DNA of 64,000 nt from Cinclus cinclus (Eukaryota; Chordata; Aves; Passeriformes; Cinclidae). Position numbers and translations under genes: made by a program. Below are positions 49,116-63,800 of this stretch, piece after piece. Below the pieces are notes generated by a model, which was not told the DNA's origin, did no database searches, and saw only the letters and a program-made list of their open reading frames with translations. The DNA is taken from the NCBI RefSeq assembly GCF_963662255.1, contig NC_085047.1, positions 49,350,006 to 49,414,005 of the forward strand, written 5' to 3'. The number at the start of each line of letters is the position of its first letter. The first letter of the stretch is position 1.

Positions 49116-52100
49116 CTGCAAAAGAAAGAAGAGGTTTAGCTCTCATTGGCTCAAGAAGTCAGTTAACACTTGCCTTCTCTTTTTTCTAAGTCACCACTGA
49201 TAGTTCCATGATCCACTATTTCCATTCATTCAGTGATGGGCACCTCTGGGGCTATTTAAAGGAGATGTCACCATGTACAATTTTGCAAAGGATAGAAGAA
49301 TAACAGGAAACAAGCTCCTTGGGTCACCCTTATATCATCAAATCCATCATGACCAAAAATCTTTGAACGTGTCTTTCAGATTGATTTATCTCTCGCTGGT
49401 GATGTAATGGTAACTACAAGACATGAAGCACGACACAATGTGTTTCACACAAGGAGATAAGCAGCCTGTAGGAGAGCCAGACTGCAAAGGGAATAGGTGA
49501 GGCATGCCTCAGGCATTTGGATAATCCTGGGAGAAAAAAGAAGCTCACTTTGGCACTAAACTCATTTGATATCTTTCACTTTCCCACATACGTGTCAAGT
49601 GAGACAGAACAGCGGCAAAAGAGATGAAGAGATTCTTCTTTTGTACTGTTTTCTGTTCTTGGATTTAATATTTCTATTATTAAATAATTATCTGTCTGTT
49701 TTATTTATGTTATATTCTATTCTCATCACAAGAAGTCCAGCACGCTAGATATTTTCTCAGAGTTATACGACTTGAAAGATAAGACCTTGAAAGGCCAGGG
49801 ACCAAAAACACCTAATGTGCCCTTAGAAATTTCAAAACCACTGTAATAATAAGAGTTATACTTTTAGGGTGATGGAAAGCCATGGTCTAATGGTTTGGGC
49901 ACTAAGCAGAAGAGGAAAGTTATGCAGAAACAAGTGACATGTTACTCTGTTATGGAGCTGAGCATGAGGCACAGACTCTATCTGTGCAATGTGCTCCCAG
50001 TTACAAATCGGTAGCTTAATTTTCTGTCCTTCTCTTGCCATTTTACTTGTTCTGTAAAACATATTTTGGCTGGAGTTACAATCAGCTGGGACACTGACGA
50101 AAGGAAATTGTGGGGCTTCAGAATTCCACTTTTTTGGATTTGTTTGTTTTTTCTAAAAATCTTAAAAATAAGTTCTGTGCAATTGATACATTCTTTTTTC
50201 AGAGACAAGCACAAGAGGGTGAGGCAGTAACAAATAAAGACCAGTTATCTACATTTTTATATAAACACTGACATTTGCACAGCTTTCGTCTCCTGCTTGG
50301 AGAATCCATAGCTATCCTCACACTCCTGTTGAGCCCCTGAATAGATTTAGATCTTCTGGTTTCCAAAATCATTCTCTAGTAGAAAGAGTCTATTACTTTT
50401 CCTACTACTCAAGCAAACACTGTTGAGGCAAATAATTTGGCTTTGATTTATTTGTTTTAGAAGACTTCACTATGGTAAATGCACTACAAGTAATGCTAAC
50501 AGAACCTCTACCCTGTTAAATTGTCTCAGTAGCAAACTACCTGTCTGCTAACACACTACATAATATTTCTAGCTCAAATTTTTATAAATTACCTTTTTGG
50601 ATCTTCTGTGAAATGAAAGAGGATCAGTAATACAGCCCTTAGAAAAAATCATCCTGTTTTGCTAAATTCAGTAGGTTGACCTCTACAAATTTCTAATTAT
50701 AAAGGGTGGGCCCAGCCATGTCCATATTTTGTCATTCTCTTTGAATTTCTTCCAGGTTCTAAACATAATTTTTTAAAGTGTGGAAACAGAGCACAGAACC
50801 AGGATTCCTGCATCTTTTTTATCAACACTAACTCAGACCAGAAGGAAGTCCCACAATGTCTACCACAGAAGGCTAATGTGGGTGGTTAAAAAAATGCTTC
50901 TGCCGTCCCAGACTTTCCACCAAAAAATAGCCTTTTTTTCTGCTAGTTGATATTACCTCACAGCAACTTTGCCCAGTAAGCAACTATGACCTAACATGCC
51001 CAGTGAAGGAGAATGAAGCTCTTGCTCTCTGACTCCAGGACACATGTCTTTAATCTACTATACACAGAGGCAGAGTATTTCTGAGCCTGAAAAAGCACAT
51101 GGCAACTATTCCTCCCACAACTACTCCAAAGGTTTGAAAAATGTTTGGAAGTATCAGGCAGTGTTTTGTCCTTATATCATTAGGTATTACTTTTTAATGG
51201 AAAATTGTGATATTATCTTGAGTTTTGCTGCTTCAGCCCACGTGATGTGATTTTATTATTACTTTTATCACACTGAAGATGGTGCATAGAGTTATGCTAA
51301 AGCAGTATGACTGCAGTCACCTACAGATGATGCCTTTTCTTGTGTATTAAATTAACTGAGAGAACACTCGTTGGCATTGAAAGCCAGAGATTTAAACTTC
51401 CAGCTTTTTCCCCCCAGCAGCGTTTTGGTTTTGACCAACTTACACTGTCCAAAATACTTCTTTAGCATGGGCCAAGGATCACTTCCAACAGGCGACCCCC
51501 TTGCAAGCAATGGCTCTTTGGAAGGCAAGGGAAATAAATGCTGTGAGCACAGGAGGCCTTCGTGCCAGAGAGCACACACTGGTATGTTTACTCAGCTAAG
51601 ACAGAGAAAGCCATAGTGTCTCGGAGGAAGCAAGACTGACTTTGAAACAGAATGGAATATTTTAGAGACAACACGTCTCTGTATAAATCTTTTAGCTTAT
51701 AAATTAGTCACAAGGATAAGATAACATTTCTTTAAATACTTTGTGAGCCCTCCAGTGGTGCAGTCTGTGTTTTGCATTGTGGATGCCAGTCAAAACCCAC
51801 CAGAGAAGCAGTGTGTACAAAACTAAGCCTGGCATGTTGTTTATGGAGAAACTATGGCTGCTTGAGATCAGTTTGTGCAGCATGGTCCCTCTGTAAGGCT
51901 ATTGCTGCAAAAGAAGCAAAAGTTTTCGCTATTCTGTATCATCTGGCATCACAACAGGGAGTTTAAGGCCCTGGATTTGCAGCTACGTTATATACAGAAA
52001 GTCTAAACTGAGTTGGTGTGATCAGACAGAACAGCCAAATCCCTCCTGGCATGCTCAATATCTTGTGCATCATCTGTCCACAAACCTCATTTACCACCAA

Positions 52101-55100
52101 AGTTTTGGCCCTTTATGCCTTTTTTCTACTCCCATCATCTCGCCTGAAGCAGCCTGTTACAGACTCATCTCAAAGTCAGGGGTTAGGGGAGTAAGTGCCA
52201 TACTGCTGCTGCTCTGCTGGGCAAATAAAACAGGCAAAGGCATAAATCCTAAGAGAAGGAAGAGGCATTTACAGATTTGTTTGTGGAGGAAACTGATGAG
52301 GAAAAGAATGGGGAGGCAAAGAGAATGCAAAGCAGCTGACATAGTCATTGTGCTTGGAGCCATGGTGGGCTGGTCCTTCACCTAAAGGGTCTCCTCCAAT
52401 TTCTCTTTTCCCACAGTAGCTGACATAGAGGATTCCCAGTGCTCCAGGTGATGGCAGAGAAGGAAAAGAAGTTTTCAGAAAATGTGTGGCAACCTGGCTC
52501 TTACATGACTCCCCGAAGGCCTCTGCAGACACTGACATGAACTTGCTCTCTTCAGAGATTGCTGCCCTGACTTCTTGAAACAGCCTATGTATTTGAAAAG
52601 CAAAATACTGCCCTTTTGACACAGAGCAGGTTAGTACAAGTCTGTCAGTTATTGCTGATTCCCTTCTAGTCATGCTTTTAAGAATTATTGGTTTAAAAAA
52701 TAAAAGGAAACAATGAAAATACTCTCTCTACATCCTTGGATTTATCTCTGTCTAAAGGAATATAACTTAGGAAGATCCATATCTAACTATTGGTAGCACA
52801 CTGCTGGATTGGTCTGTTTGTACTATCTGCTTGCCTCACATGTTGGCAAGGAACATCAGTGCAAAACATCTGGTCAACACATTTCACCTTCAGGACCACC
52901 ATGGAAGAAACACCAAAATATCCTCAAAAGGAGGGCATGAGTATGTGCAGGAGGGCACCCACTTTCCCCCTGGGGTTAGACAGAAAAATCTCTATGAGTT
53001 GTATATCAAGCAGAGCCAAGTTTTCCTTCTGCATCTTGTGCTGTTCCACCGCTCAGCAGCTGCAAGCCCCTAGTTCTGCTGGTTTTAATCTCACCAAGGG
53101 CTTGGCTCTACTGGTACCTCCCAAAGATTCACTTAAAAGTGTTGACAGCAGTTCTAGTAGCGCTCAGGAAGGCTCCAGGAGAAGTTACAATGTGCTGAAG
53201 AGAGACAAGCAGCGCTCCCACTGCTATCTTTAGCTCAGGTTCTGAGGAAGATCATACTGTCCGTATGTTCATCTGCCTGCCAGCCTGTCCATCTGTCTGC
53301 CAGTATCCTCTCCTTCCCCACATGCTCAGTTTTGAATCAATTGTCCAGTTTCAAGCAAAACTTATTGACAACTCAATGCTCATGAGGTCTCATGCATTTC
53401 ATGAAAACCAGCTGCTGGGTAGAGGAGAAAGATCAAAATGCTGCTGTAGTGACTAAACAGCTTTCTCCTCCTCTTTGGGTTCCAGATGGCCAATCTGCAC
53501 AGATGTACTGGCCAGACAGCTGGCATGTGTCAGGACTGAGAACAGACACAGCACAGGCTTCTTCATCTCATCAGTAATGTGAGAACTCAAAAGAGAGGTA
53601 GAGAGGTTTAGGGCTTGGCATAGAAGAGGCAGGAGAGATAGAACCCTTCTATTTTGCATCAGTCATGTCCAGGAAGGATTGACTCTTGACTATCTAGCAC
53701 TCCACTTTGGAGGGTTACACTTTTTAATACTACCACCAGTCAGGCTGACCCATCTTTGCTAGCCAAACCAGAGTTGCACCAGGGTGAGTCTAAATTTTAT
53801 TTTACAGAACCATGTTACAGGGCCATTACTTTCAGTTTTCCATGAAGTCAAGTTGCTTTGTCATACACAAGTGCTGGAACCACTAAAAGCCTGTGTCAGT
53901 AAGGTGTCCATGCAGTGGAAAACAAAGCCATAAACATATATGTGTATATATATATATACACACACACTTTTACACACACACACAAACACACACAGATATA
54001 TATATATGGTAAGTTCCATTCCAATTTCATGCATTACTATCCTTTATACACAATACCTGGAGGCATACCCTGTGACACAGGGCTAGCTTTCGTGGTACCT
54101 GCCATTGTTCAGTGGCACTCCAACATTTGCTAGCTGAAAAGGCATGAGGCAGTCAGGGATATTCTGTTCCATTACAGGCTCTCAGTAGGATAGGTCCCGA
54201 AAACAAGAGGGTTTTGTCTTACTCTCTCCAACTTTTCCTTGTACTCAACTGCCTTCCTTTCTACTGTCTCCTCCCCTGGGATTTATAATCCTTTTTTCTT
54301 GGCCCGCATTTTTTTCCCCTCATCTGAACTTGCCTTCTTAGTGTTCTTCTGAACATACTTCATGCCCAGGATCCTTGCTGACTTCTCCTACAGCACCCTG
54401 TCCCTTGTGTCCCTGTGCAAGGAGTACCAAGTGCTTTCAAAGCTGTTGATAAGCCAGCGTGTGCCTGCACCCCGGGGCAGAGCACACTGCTACCAGTTGT
54501 ATGCACCACACAATGAATGCACCAGCTCTTCGTACCTTATTATTGCTAGGGTCATTCACTGACTGACATTCTAATGAACACTGACCATGCAAAGAATAGC
54601 AATCAGTGTTAGCCCTCAGTTAGACACAGCAGTCAGCTTTAACTGGGAGCACTGAGAAGTGATGGGGGTTAGTGGCTGAAGGACAGGAGGGTGTCTGTGT
54701 CTGTTTACACGATAGGCCTAAGAATAGCGCAACTTTGTAGGAAGTTGCTGAAATGCCCAACAAAATGAGAATGAAAACATTGGGTGGGGGAATCAAATCA
54801 CTTCAAGAGTTGTCTTATGATTAAGTATTATGGCTTATGTTACAAAGTTCTTCCATTGTACCACTAGAGTTTCTCAATGTCTGCCTGGAGAGTCTTTAGC
54901 GGAAATGTTACTAAAACACTGTTGTCACGGTTTCTCTGTCACCAAAGAATAATGTAGTGCAGGCTTCCTGCACTACTTTAACTGCACAGGCACAGGGCTT
55001 GAGGTTTTTCTAATTTTAAAATATACTTGTGGCTACCTTGATAACCACAGACAAACAAACAGCCTACCGCAGCAAAGAGCCAAACTGGAGGCACTTAGAT

Positions 55101-57686
55101 GTTGCACATACAAGAAATGTGGAATTGGCACAAAGTATTCAGGAAGGTGAAAACAGCTACTTTCAATGCTAAAGAAACCTGTTGATCATTCCTTGTTCAT
55201 CTCTTCCCTTTCTTACAATAATATCATCCTGTGACCACACACATTTCTCCTTTCATGCTAACCCAAATGTGGAACTTTCTGAGTTTCTTCATTCATTTCC
55301 TACCTCTTTGTCTCCTACATCTTTGTCGTTTCCACTGAGCGCTGAGATTGTTTTCACCATGCTTGCTGTGTTGGTAAGTGGAAGTGGGGTAGACAAACTG
55401 TTTATTCAGCAGGGCACCACCGATGTGGAAGTGCCTCAGAGAGCTGTTCACAGAACAGCAGGAACAGAACTCACAGTAGCAGTCCATCAGAGACAGACAG
55501 TTGTGATGACGTGCTGCATTCAGTGAGCTCAGTGCTATTAACACTCCGACAATATTGCTGCAGATGGGCAAGGGTTCTGTCTGAACTGTCTCTTTGAGTT
55601 TGCTCAGGGAGGCTGAGGGTGTCTTGGGCTGTGAAGAGTGAAAAGCCATAGACTCCCATGGATTTAAAAAGAACAATCCTGGATGCTCTAGAGCAGCTGT
55701 GTGTGCACTAATCATGCAACTCTCAGCTTGGCCAGGAGCCTGGGCTTAGAGAGCATTTTTTTACTTACAATAGCAGTCCAGCTGTGATTGAAACACTATG
55801 GAAGAGCAGCGGAAATAGAGAAACTTTATAAATGCTGTGAAAAAGCTGAGTACAGAAGTTGTTTCACTAACCTCCCCCTCCCCAGAGGGACCAGGAGGAA
55901 TAAAGCAAAGCAAGGTAGACTTTTCTTAGTCTAAGAACTAAAGAGCAAAAAGACAAGAAATACCAGGGAGGACCAGTAAGTTTCGTTGCAAATCCTTCCG
56001 TGCAAAGACCATTCCTTGGTTCATTTCTGGGCACATTTTTAAAAAGGGCTCCTTGCCAAAGACTTGCAGTTCTGCTGCAAGGACCCATTATTAGCATCTT
56101 CCTCCAGGGAGGAATTTATTTGCTGTTGACTGGAAGTTGCTCTGACATTTTAGCCACTCCTTTTCCACTGTCTCCAAAATGCATGGTACACAGGGAGAAC
56201 TAATCTGGTCATTAGACAGCTCCTTCTGCACCCTGTGAGCAGGTAGGACTTCACCCATAGCATGCCTATTTGACTGCTGGAAAATAATTGATTCTTATCA
56301 TCTTGTTCATCACTCCCCCTGTGGAATAGACTTTGTCTTCCTGTACCTGAAATGATTTCCCTTTCCTCCTTCAAATCCCTCCTTATGTTTCATTTTTCAT
56401 GTGCTTTCCTATGATAGTGTACCCTAGGAAACTATTTGCTCCCATCTTTGCCTTGATCTTTAGGCACGTAGAGCTGGACAGCTAAATAGAGCAAATGCCT
56501 CACTGGGATCCAGCCTGTTCCCATGTGCTGGAATGGTGCCACGAACACCTGTGATACTTTCTAAATAATATAACAGCCAGAGAAAATGCAGTCCCAGATC
56601 TGATTCTTGGCTGCTCGTAAAACCCTATTTGTTCTGTGGCATGTGAAAGGGCCTTGATGTGAGAATAAGTACAGTTTATACCCATTTTCATATGCAAGAA
56701 ACTGAAGGCAGCCATCAAGGAAAAGAGAGCTATAACCCCAGTGCCCTTAGAATTACAAAAAGCATTTTGGTGTCATTAAAAATGAAACTCCTAGAGTAAG
56801 ACAGGCTTTCAAATTTATAATCTCTTTAGTTACTACTGCCACAAACCGAACGATCCTGTGAAAACAGACTCTGTGACAGTGTCATGTCACCTGAGCTGCT
56901 CTGTACCACAGGCCACCCAACCACACCAAATCAGTCTCATGTATATCCCAGGGAAGTGCAGTTGATCTAGGGTATCCTTGATTTGAGGCTTTAACTGATG
57001 GACAAAGCCCTGTAGCTGTTGCAAGTTAATCTCATTGGCTTTCTCTTCCACATTAGACACCAATAGACTACAGGCCCAAACATCCTTCAGAATTACCTGC
57101 ATCTCCCCATGACCCATAAAGGGATGCTTGGCTTGAACTAACACTTAAATTTAGATGGTTAACACTCTTGGGGTAAATCCCATCTTGCTGTCTCTCTTAA
57201 ACTTTACTTCCATAATCTGGATTCTTTTGGCTCTTTAGAATTTATTCCAGAAAAGACTTCGCCATCTAATCATCTAGGACCACATCTGTGAATAAACTGA
57301 CTAATGAGAGTAAATAATTTAATTTTCATAGGACAAACAACATGAAATTGTGCAAGTGCACAAAATGAGGCAAAGATGGCCTGAAACCCTGCCCCATGCT
57401 CCTGAGGTACCCCAAGATACTTCAGGCCATGAATAAGAGAGCAGATATCGTGAAGCCCACTGATATACTTTCTTGGCATGTCACTTACCTTAGTATGACT
57501 GCCTCCAGAAAAAAATGCTCTCAGCAGATGAATACCAAGTATGAAACTTATCTGTATGTATGCAGGTCCTCAAATCTAAACACTATAAAAGTGCTGGCTT
57601 CTTCTCTGTTACCTTGATAGCATCTTACAGTGCCTTTTTAACACATGCTGTCACATAGAAAGGTTATCTGCTCCCAAGAATCATAC
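49116..57686 (-). other. FLT1 intron 11 (8.6 kb)
   Basis: The longest complete intron. Contains a TA/CA microsatellite at 53.9 kb and two unassigned minus-strand open stretches at 56.9-57.5 kb. No CR1 recognised. Confidence 0.8.
53934..54008. repeat. Compound TA/CA microsatellite
   Basis: ATATATGTGTATATATATAT, then CA-rich blocks, then a second block of GATATATATATAT, about 75 bp in all. Confidence 0.95.
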
Positions 57687-57801
57687 CTTATTTTTGCCCT
57701 CTATTACAGCTGTTCTCTCAGTGATGCTCTGGATTCTGTTTCCTACGTTGCTTCCAGCTTTCAGGATGGAAGATCCTTCAGTATAAAAGCAAAATCCATT
57801 C
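57687..57801 (-). CDS. FLT1: FLT1 exon 11 (Ig-like domain 5, part)
   Basis: 115 nt. Acceptor TGTCTTCAG at its right edge, donor AAG/GTATGA at its left edge. The first base completes a codon begun in the unseen exon 10; 38 codons follow and the exon ends in phase 0. It reads NGFCFYTEGSS..NVGNRIQSITERTAVIEGKNK, matching the Ig5 strand of human FLT1 that ends NRIESITQRMAIIEGKNK. The left part is more diverged than the right, as expected for an extracellular loop. This is the most upstream exon that can be placed. Confidence 0.93.
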
Positions 57802-60800
57802 CTGAAGACAACAAAAAATAATATGCTATTGATTTGGTGATAGAAATTCGACACATAAGACAAAGCAATTGTTTTGAAAACAGTGATCAGTGATGAAAAC
57901 TGCAGGTGCTGTGATGACCAGGAAAGTATAATTGTTTTCCATTTACTCTTGAGGTTTGAAGCCCGAAAATTGGATTCACTTCCACAGCCAATCCTTGAAT
58001 ATTTGCTCTCTGGAGTCAATGATCACATTTAACCCACTATAAATAGTGAAGACACAATTTACAGTCAGATCCTAAATATAGGGCTGTACAAGACCAACAT
58101 CCCATTTCCAATGCTTCTGTTTTCAGACATTGCCAAAACATGAGTTCATACTGGTTTTAGCCTTTCACTCAAGACAAATTATATTTGTTTCAAGGTGCAT
58201 CCCATAATGCATTGGATGCCCTTTTATTCTATGCAGGTTCTTTTTGTTTTAACCAAAGATTATGTCAGTTTTCGTTTCTGAGTATTTTTTAGTTCAGTTT
58301 ACAAAAGAGTAAGGTATTTATCCTGAGGTTCAATGATTAAAATACATACAGTAAAAATAGGCATAATCTTGCAAATAAACAAAATGAAGTTACACAAAAC
58401 TATACCCAAATGACAAAGGGATTTATATGATAATTTAACTGGAAGAAAATCAAATACATCTCAATGAATGGAAGTCTCAGAGGGAAAAAAACAAACAAAC
58501 AAAAAAACAACAAAAAAAACCCCAAAAACAAAATAAAACAAAAAAACCCCCACGTTTTTGCCTTATGCAACACATTGGCTTGTAATCAGAACATTCAGGT
58601 GTGGTCATGGTAGAGCTAATTTTTTTCTTAAAGTCTGGTTTGGTACACATGGAAATAAACACATTGGAATGCTTCTTAAGTGCTGCCTGACCCTGTTCTT
58701 CTTCGAGAATATCTAGTTCAGTTTTTCATCCAGAATTTAGCTGCTGCTTGTTCAATTCCAGTGTCATTGGTAGAAATTAACCCTTCAGCTTGATGAAGTT
58801 CTTTCAAATGCACTGTGTTCATTGGATTTGAAAGATAATAGTTGTACTATCTGTAACCAAATAGTTCTGACTTGTATAACAGTTATTTGGAGAAATTAAC
58901 TTTAAAGCCCAGTGGCTGAAAAACATAGTATGATGCAATCCTGACCAAAGAATGAGGTTCACTTCCCTTCATGCAACTTTGCAGTTTGCTTTTCAGGGTA
59001 AACTTTGTGTTGTTTAGAATACCAATTGTACACCAACTTTACATGCTTGTTTTCAACTGTGCAGCTTTGCGTCAAACTGGCCAATGACTTAGCAGATATT
59101 ACAGCTTAAAGAAATTATGACATGGAAACTAACCTGGGCTGCCCAAATTTCACAATGTGTACTGAAAGGATCAGTGCATAGAAAAGAGCCAGGAGAAGGC
59201 AATGGAGATTCATGCATGGAGAGAGGATAGGGAGCAAGAGCATGTCAGGAAAGCCCTATCTACAAAACCACTTCTTTCAGACTCTGGTTTAAAAGCAAAC
59301 TTCTAATACATTACTTTTGAGGTCAGGGTGAATGAAAGACAGGTGCATTTGTAAGGGCACCTGTTGAACTCAGATGGGGAAAATGGTTAAAATAATTCAA
59401 AAAGGTAGATGCCATTTACTTTGCACATTTAAAGCTTTAATAAGTCCGGTTCTCTAACAAGAATAAAACATAGAAGGCATGATAATTTGGCTAAGCTGGT
59501 AACATTTTCATGCCATAGAAGGTATCAAAACTCAATTTGTGATGACAGGCACACAAACAGGCAGTACCAAAAGCACATTTGTGACTGGATGCAATCTGTA
59601 CAGGGAAACAAGAGACAGCAAAATCCCACTTCATGCATATTAAAAGGTGCCTCCTAATTTACTTTTTTTCCTATCCCCACAGAATGCACTAATGTTTCTT
59701 TGTCACGGTGCTGAAATTTTGTCCTCTTTACCGTAGAAGTCCTTACATGTATTTTGGTAAAGGACAGAAAGAAGGCATAATGTGCCTTGTGCATCTCTGA
59801 AAAGCATCTCCAATTTCCTTTCTTACAGCTCTGGAGTCTCCAGACTCAGTTGCTATTATTATACTCTTCTTCACAATTCCTTAAAAAGACGGTATATATT
59901 TAGTTTGCCATGTCTTAGGGATGAGGACAGTGTTATGTCTTTGTTGATGCTTAGCACAATGAGGTGCTGATTACTCATTAATACCAGAATGTGAACTGCC
60001 ACCATAACTACAATAACATCACAATAAGAAGAAAAACACATGTGAAGTGCTAGATTAGCCTTGGAGGCACATATGTGAGCTCTACTGACATCACATTTCA
60101 TTCTATATCCAAACTGGTGATTACAATGTTAACGAAATTAGAGTAGAAAATCAAATATGCTTCAGAGCTGTTGCCCATGGTTTTAATAAAAAAGGAGTCT
60201 CAATCAAGCTGTGAATACTACATCCAGCAGCACACAGCTGGAGCTGTGAGTACTGCTGTACACACAGTGTCAGCTCCACTGGCTGCTGGATCAGCAAACA
60301 TTTATGGATCAGTTGCAGCACAGCTGCCAGGCAGAGTCTAGGACAAGACTCACACTCATCCCCTTGGATGCAGAACCAGATGCTTCCTCTCATCAGCTGC
60401 CAAATCCCTTCACTTTAACCCCAAATGCACTAAAAGCGCTCAGGGACAACACACAAGCTGTATTCACTATCCTGAGCTGGCTACTCAGGTTAATACTCCA
60501 AGTCATCCCACCTCTTACTGCTGCCATGTGAAAGATACTGCCTAAGTCAACAGCATCAGGTAGAGATGGGGAAGGGAAAAATTAGTCAAAATCCTGCCGC
60601 CTAACCTGACCTCAGCTTCTAACAACGGGTATTTTGTAAGAGAAAGAGAAAAGGTTCTGCTGAACTTAGATGCAATCATCAAACCAAATGTTTGTGTTAA
60701 GAACAGACGCTTGGAGAGAAAGAGGGAAAAATGAAAACACGAAAATCTATGCTGGCTGGAACCAAAACAGGCAATCATCTTCCTGTTAACTCAATTGATG

Positions 60801-63800
60801 TTTCATAGTGTGTCCTCACATAACATCAGCTACATGTTTTTCTGATTTCAAGGAAATTACCAATTTCTTCAAACAACCCACTCAGTAAAACAACAAGGGC
60901 ATTGCATTTTTAGTAGGGAGTCTCTGCGTTTACAGGGAAATCCCACTGCATTTTAGATATTTGAATCTTACTCCAGATATCTCCAGAGTACATGAATTCC
61001 TGAAATGTTTTGTTGTGGGATGAGCCTGGTCACTTTGCATCTTCAGGAAATCTTACAGCAGGGTTACCGCAGGGTTAATGAAGGAGCACACAGTGTGTGC
61101 AGGTGCTGATAAACAAGCTGATATCTGCCAGCACATTTTTACACATTTCTTTCACCTGTGTCCCTGCAGACCCTTTCACGTTTCTGCTGTGTGGGTGCAA
61201 CTCTCTGTGTGTAGAGATCCCACATAACAAATGCTAACGGGGGTGTGTACAAACCTAAGTTTATAGAAGTTATAAGAGAGGCAATCAGACTCTGCTGCCT
61301 TAGTGGAGCACTGGTAGAAGCAGAGCACTCAGGTTAATCACCCCGTAAGTAGTTTTTCCCACGTGCCTGCATGCGTGCTGGCAAGCACATTTGCAGGTGT
61401 GCACCCACACAGGCACACATCAGCCTTTGTGTCAAGAACCTGAGAAAATGGCTATTCTTTTGTAAAAACAGGAGCCACTAGTTCTCGGAAAGGTTTTCAG
61501 AGAAGCCCAACACAGGGGGAAAGAGGGATGAGAGTGGCTCTGCCTGTGACAGGGTGAGTTCTGCTGTCAGACCTGCTCACTGCCCAGAGTTTCGGGAATT
61601 TACATGAATTTGGGGAGGCTGGGGGTGGTTTATGCAACCAGAAGTAAGTCCAGCTTCATAAAAGGTCTGCGATGTGCCGAGTTGGCACCCATGGGGGCCC
61701 TGGAGAAGTGGCCAGGGGGAGGGGAGCCAGCCTGCTACTCAAGAATACAACAAGCCCTTGAGGAAGCAGAGTGTGCCATGTTTGAAGATGCAAAGATAAT
61801 CACAGTGCTGGGAACCGTCTTGTGTAGCGGAGGAAGCCAAACAACAAGAGGAAAGCAGCATATGCTCGTGATTTCGCACAGGAAGCTAGAAGCACCTCCT
61901 GCCAAAGCGAGATAAGAAAACTCCCATGGCCTATTCTGGACAAGGCTGTGGTGATCAACCTTCGCTTCGCACTGTCCTCGCTCTGCTCCGCAGCCCGCTC
62001 CCTTTCCTAATGAGTTTCAGAGCCCTCACTTCTATTAGCATGCCGCATGCCAAGCACAATAGCATAGTGTATTTATAACTATCAACAGGGAAAATTTCCA
62101 GGGTAAGAGTGTACTTCATGTCATCTTGATGTATTTCACTGAAATCACACTACAAACCAGCTCCAAGCCAAAGTCCTGCCGATGAAACTACTGGTCTCAG
62201 AAGAAAAGTTGCTTGGTGATTTATAGCAGAGCATGGAAGCTGAGGTAAGCAATTTCTCCAATTATTCATAGGACGGTTTGACCCCAAGTATGACAGTCAG
62301 TTCTGATTGAAAGCCCCAGATCTAGCCCATCCAGATACATCTTCCCCAAAGACAGTACTGCAGTTTTCAGTTCAAGCAGTGCAGCAACAAATACCAGTGA
62401 AAGAGCCTCAATCCACAGATCAGCTGGAAAAATACTCATCTTCTGTCTCCTTGTCTTCCCAGCTTCTCCCTCCCAAGCCCTCCTGCATGATTCCAGAGCC
62501 CATTGCAATCATTACCTCATGTAACATCTCATTCAGCTTTCTAAGCATTACTCTTGGCAAAGCCCCTGGCAGCCTCGCTCAAACTCTCATTCACTTGGGT
62601 AGTATTTATTGGGAGGGAGAGGAAATCATCCTGTCACCAAGAGTGCCCATTTTTTAGAGCAATTATTGGCAGTCACCATACTTTTCTCAGCAGCTATCAT
62701 TTTTTTAGGGCAGCAGTTCCAAGCAGCATCAGGGCAATGTTACTACAAATTCAAGTTGGACTGACTCACATCTTTGAAGAGGTAATGGTGATGACACTAA
62801 CATTAAGACAGGAACTCTGGAAATTCCTGGAATTGTAAAGAATACATAGGAACTGGTTTTAATTTGCAAGTTACCAAAAGAATCTGGATGGCATGGACCA
62901 TGCTTCTTCTGCACTTCAGCATCCGCTGCCCTATGATTGATAGTACAGGGCTGCTGTAGTCACATGTCCTTGGGAATATTGAGTCAATTTGAAACAGGAA
63001 ACAGAGAGGAAAAATAGTAAGAGGGAGCATGTACAGTTTGTAAAACGTGCTTTATGAAGGTGGGGGAAGGAGAACATGTGCTGGACCCCTGCCAGCTTTG
63101 TCTGTGTGTGTTATTCTATGATTCTAAGAAGCTATGGGTGCAGGTGTTCCTGCTCTAGGTCAAAACCAATTAGTTAGAGGTTGAAATACTGGCAAAACTG
63201 CAGCTGGGAACTCATCCCAAACACCTTCCCTAATATGCACGTTGGTGGAGCTAGGAGGAAAACTACAGGTGGTAGGAACTGGATATATCTTACATTGTTT
63301 ATGGTTTATTTGTGTATTTATATTTATTTACTTAGGATCAGGTCCCTGATGTCCCAAAAGCCTCATTCTCCTGGGGGTTATCTTTGAAAAGAGTAGGGTA
63401 GATGACACTTAGGACTTTGTTGTGTACTTCCATGGTTCTATTGAAAAAGGAAGCATTTGGTAGCTGCACATTGCCTTTCTTGCTATTACTGATATGCAAC
63501 CAGATAACAGGGTGGTGTTTCCCTTTCAGATTCATCCTTTCTAAACATCATGGCTTGCCCTTAACTGCTCTAGTTTGGTGCCTGGAAAGCTGATTGATCT
63601 GAGCTATCTCAAAAGAAGCAGCAAGATCAACAACAATGTTACTTATCCCAACTTTCAGTAATTTCATCAGCCCACACTCAGATTTCCACAGGAAAAAAAT
63701 CACTTCTGTAACTGCACACCTGAGCACCCTGCAACACCAGCTACTCACAACAAAAAAATCCACATGACTGAGGCTGAGGATCACCAGAAAACCCATTTGG

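Noticed and set aside
60304..60420. Possible FLT1 exon 10 (minus frame with SIWFCIQGDECESC)
   Set aside because: Only a faint likeness to the Ig5 tryptophan region, with no Ig cysteine context and no donor in the phase needed for exon 11.
63040..63140. Possible CR1 3' end (TTATTCTATGATTCTAAG)
   Set aside because: Only the last 15 or so bases look like CR1; the sequence to the left does not, so it is not called.
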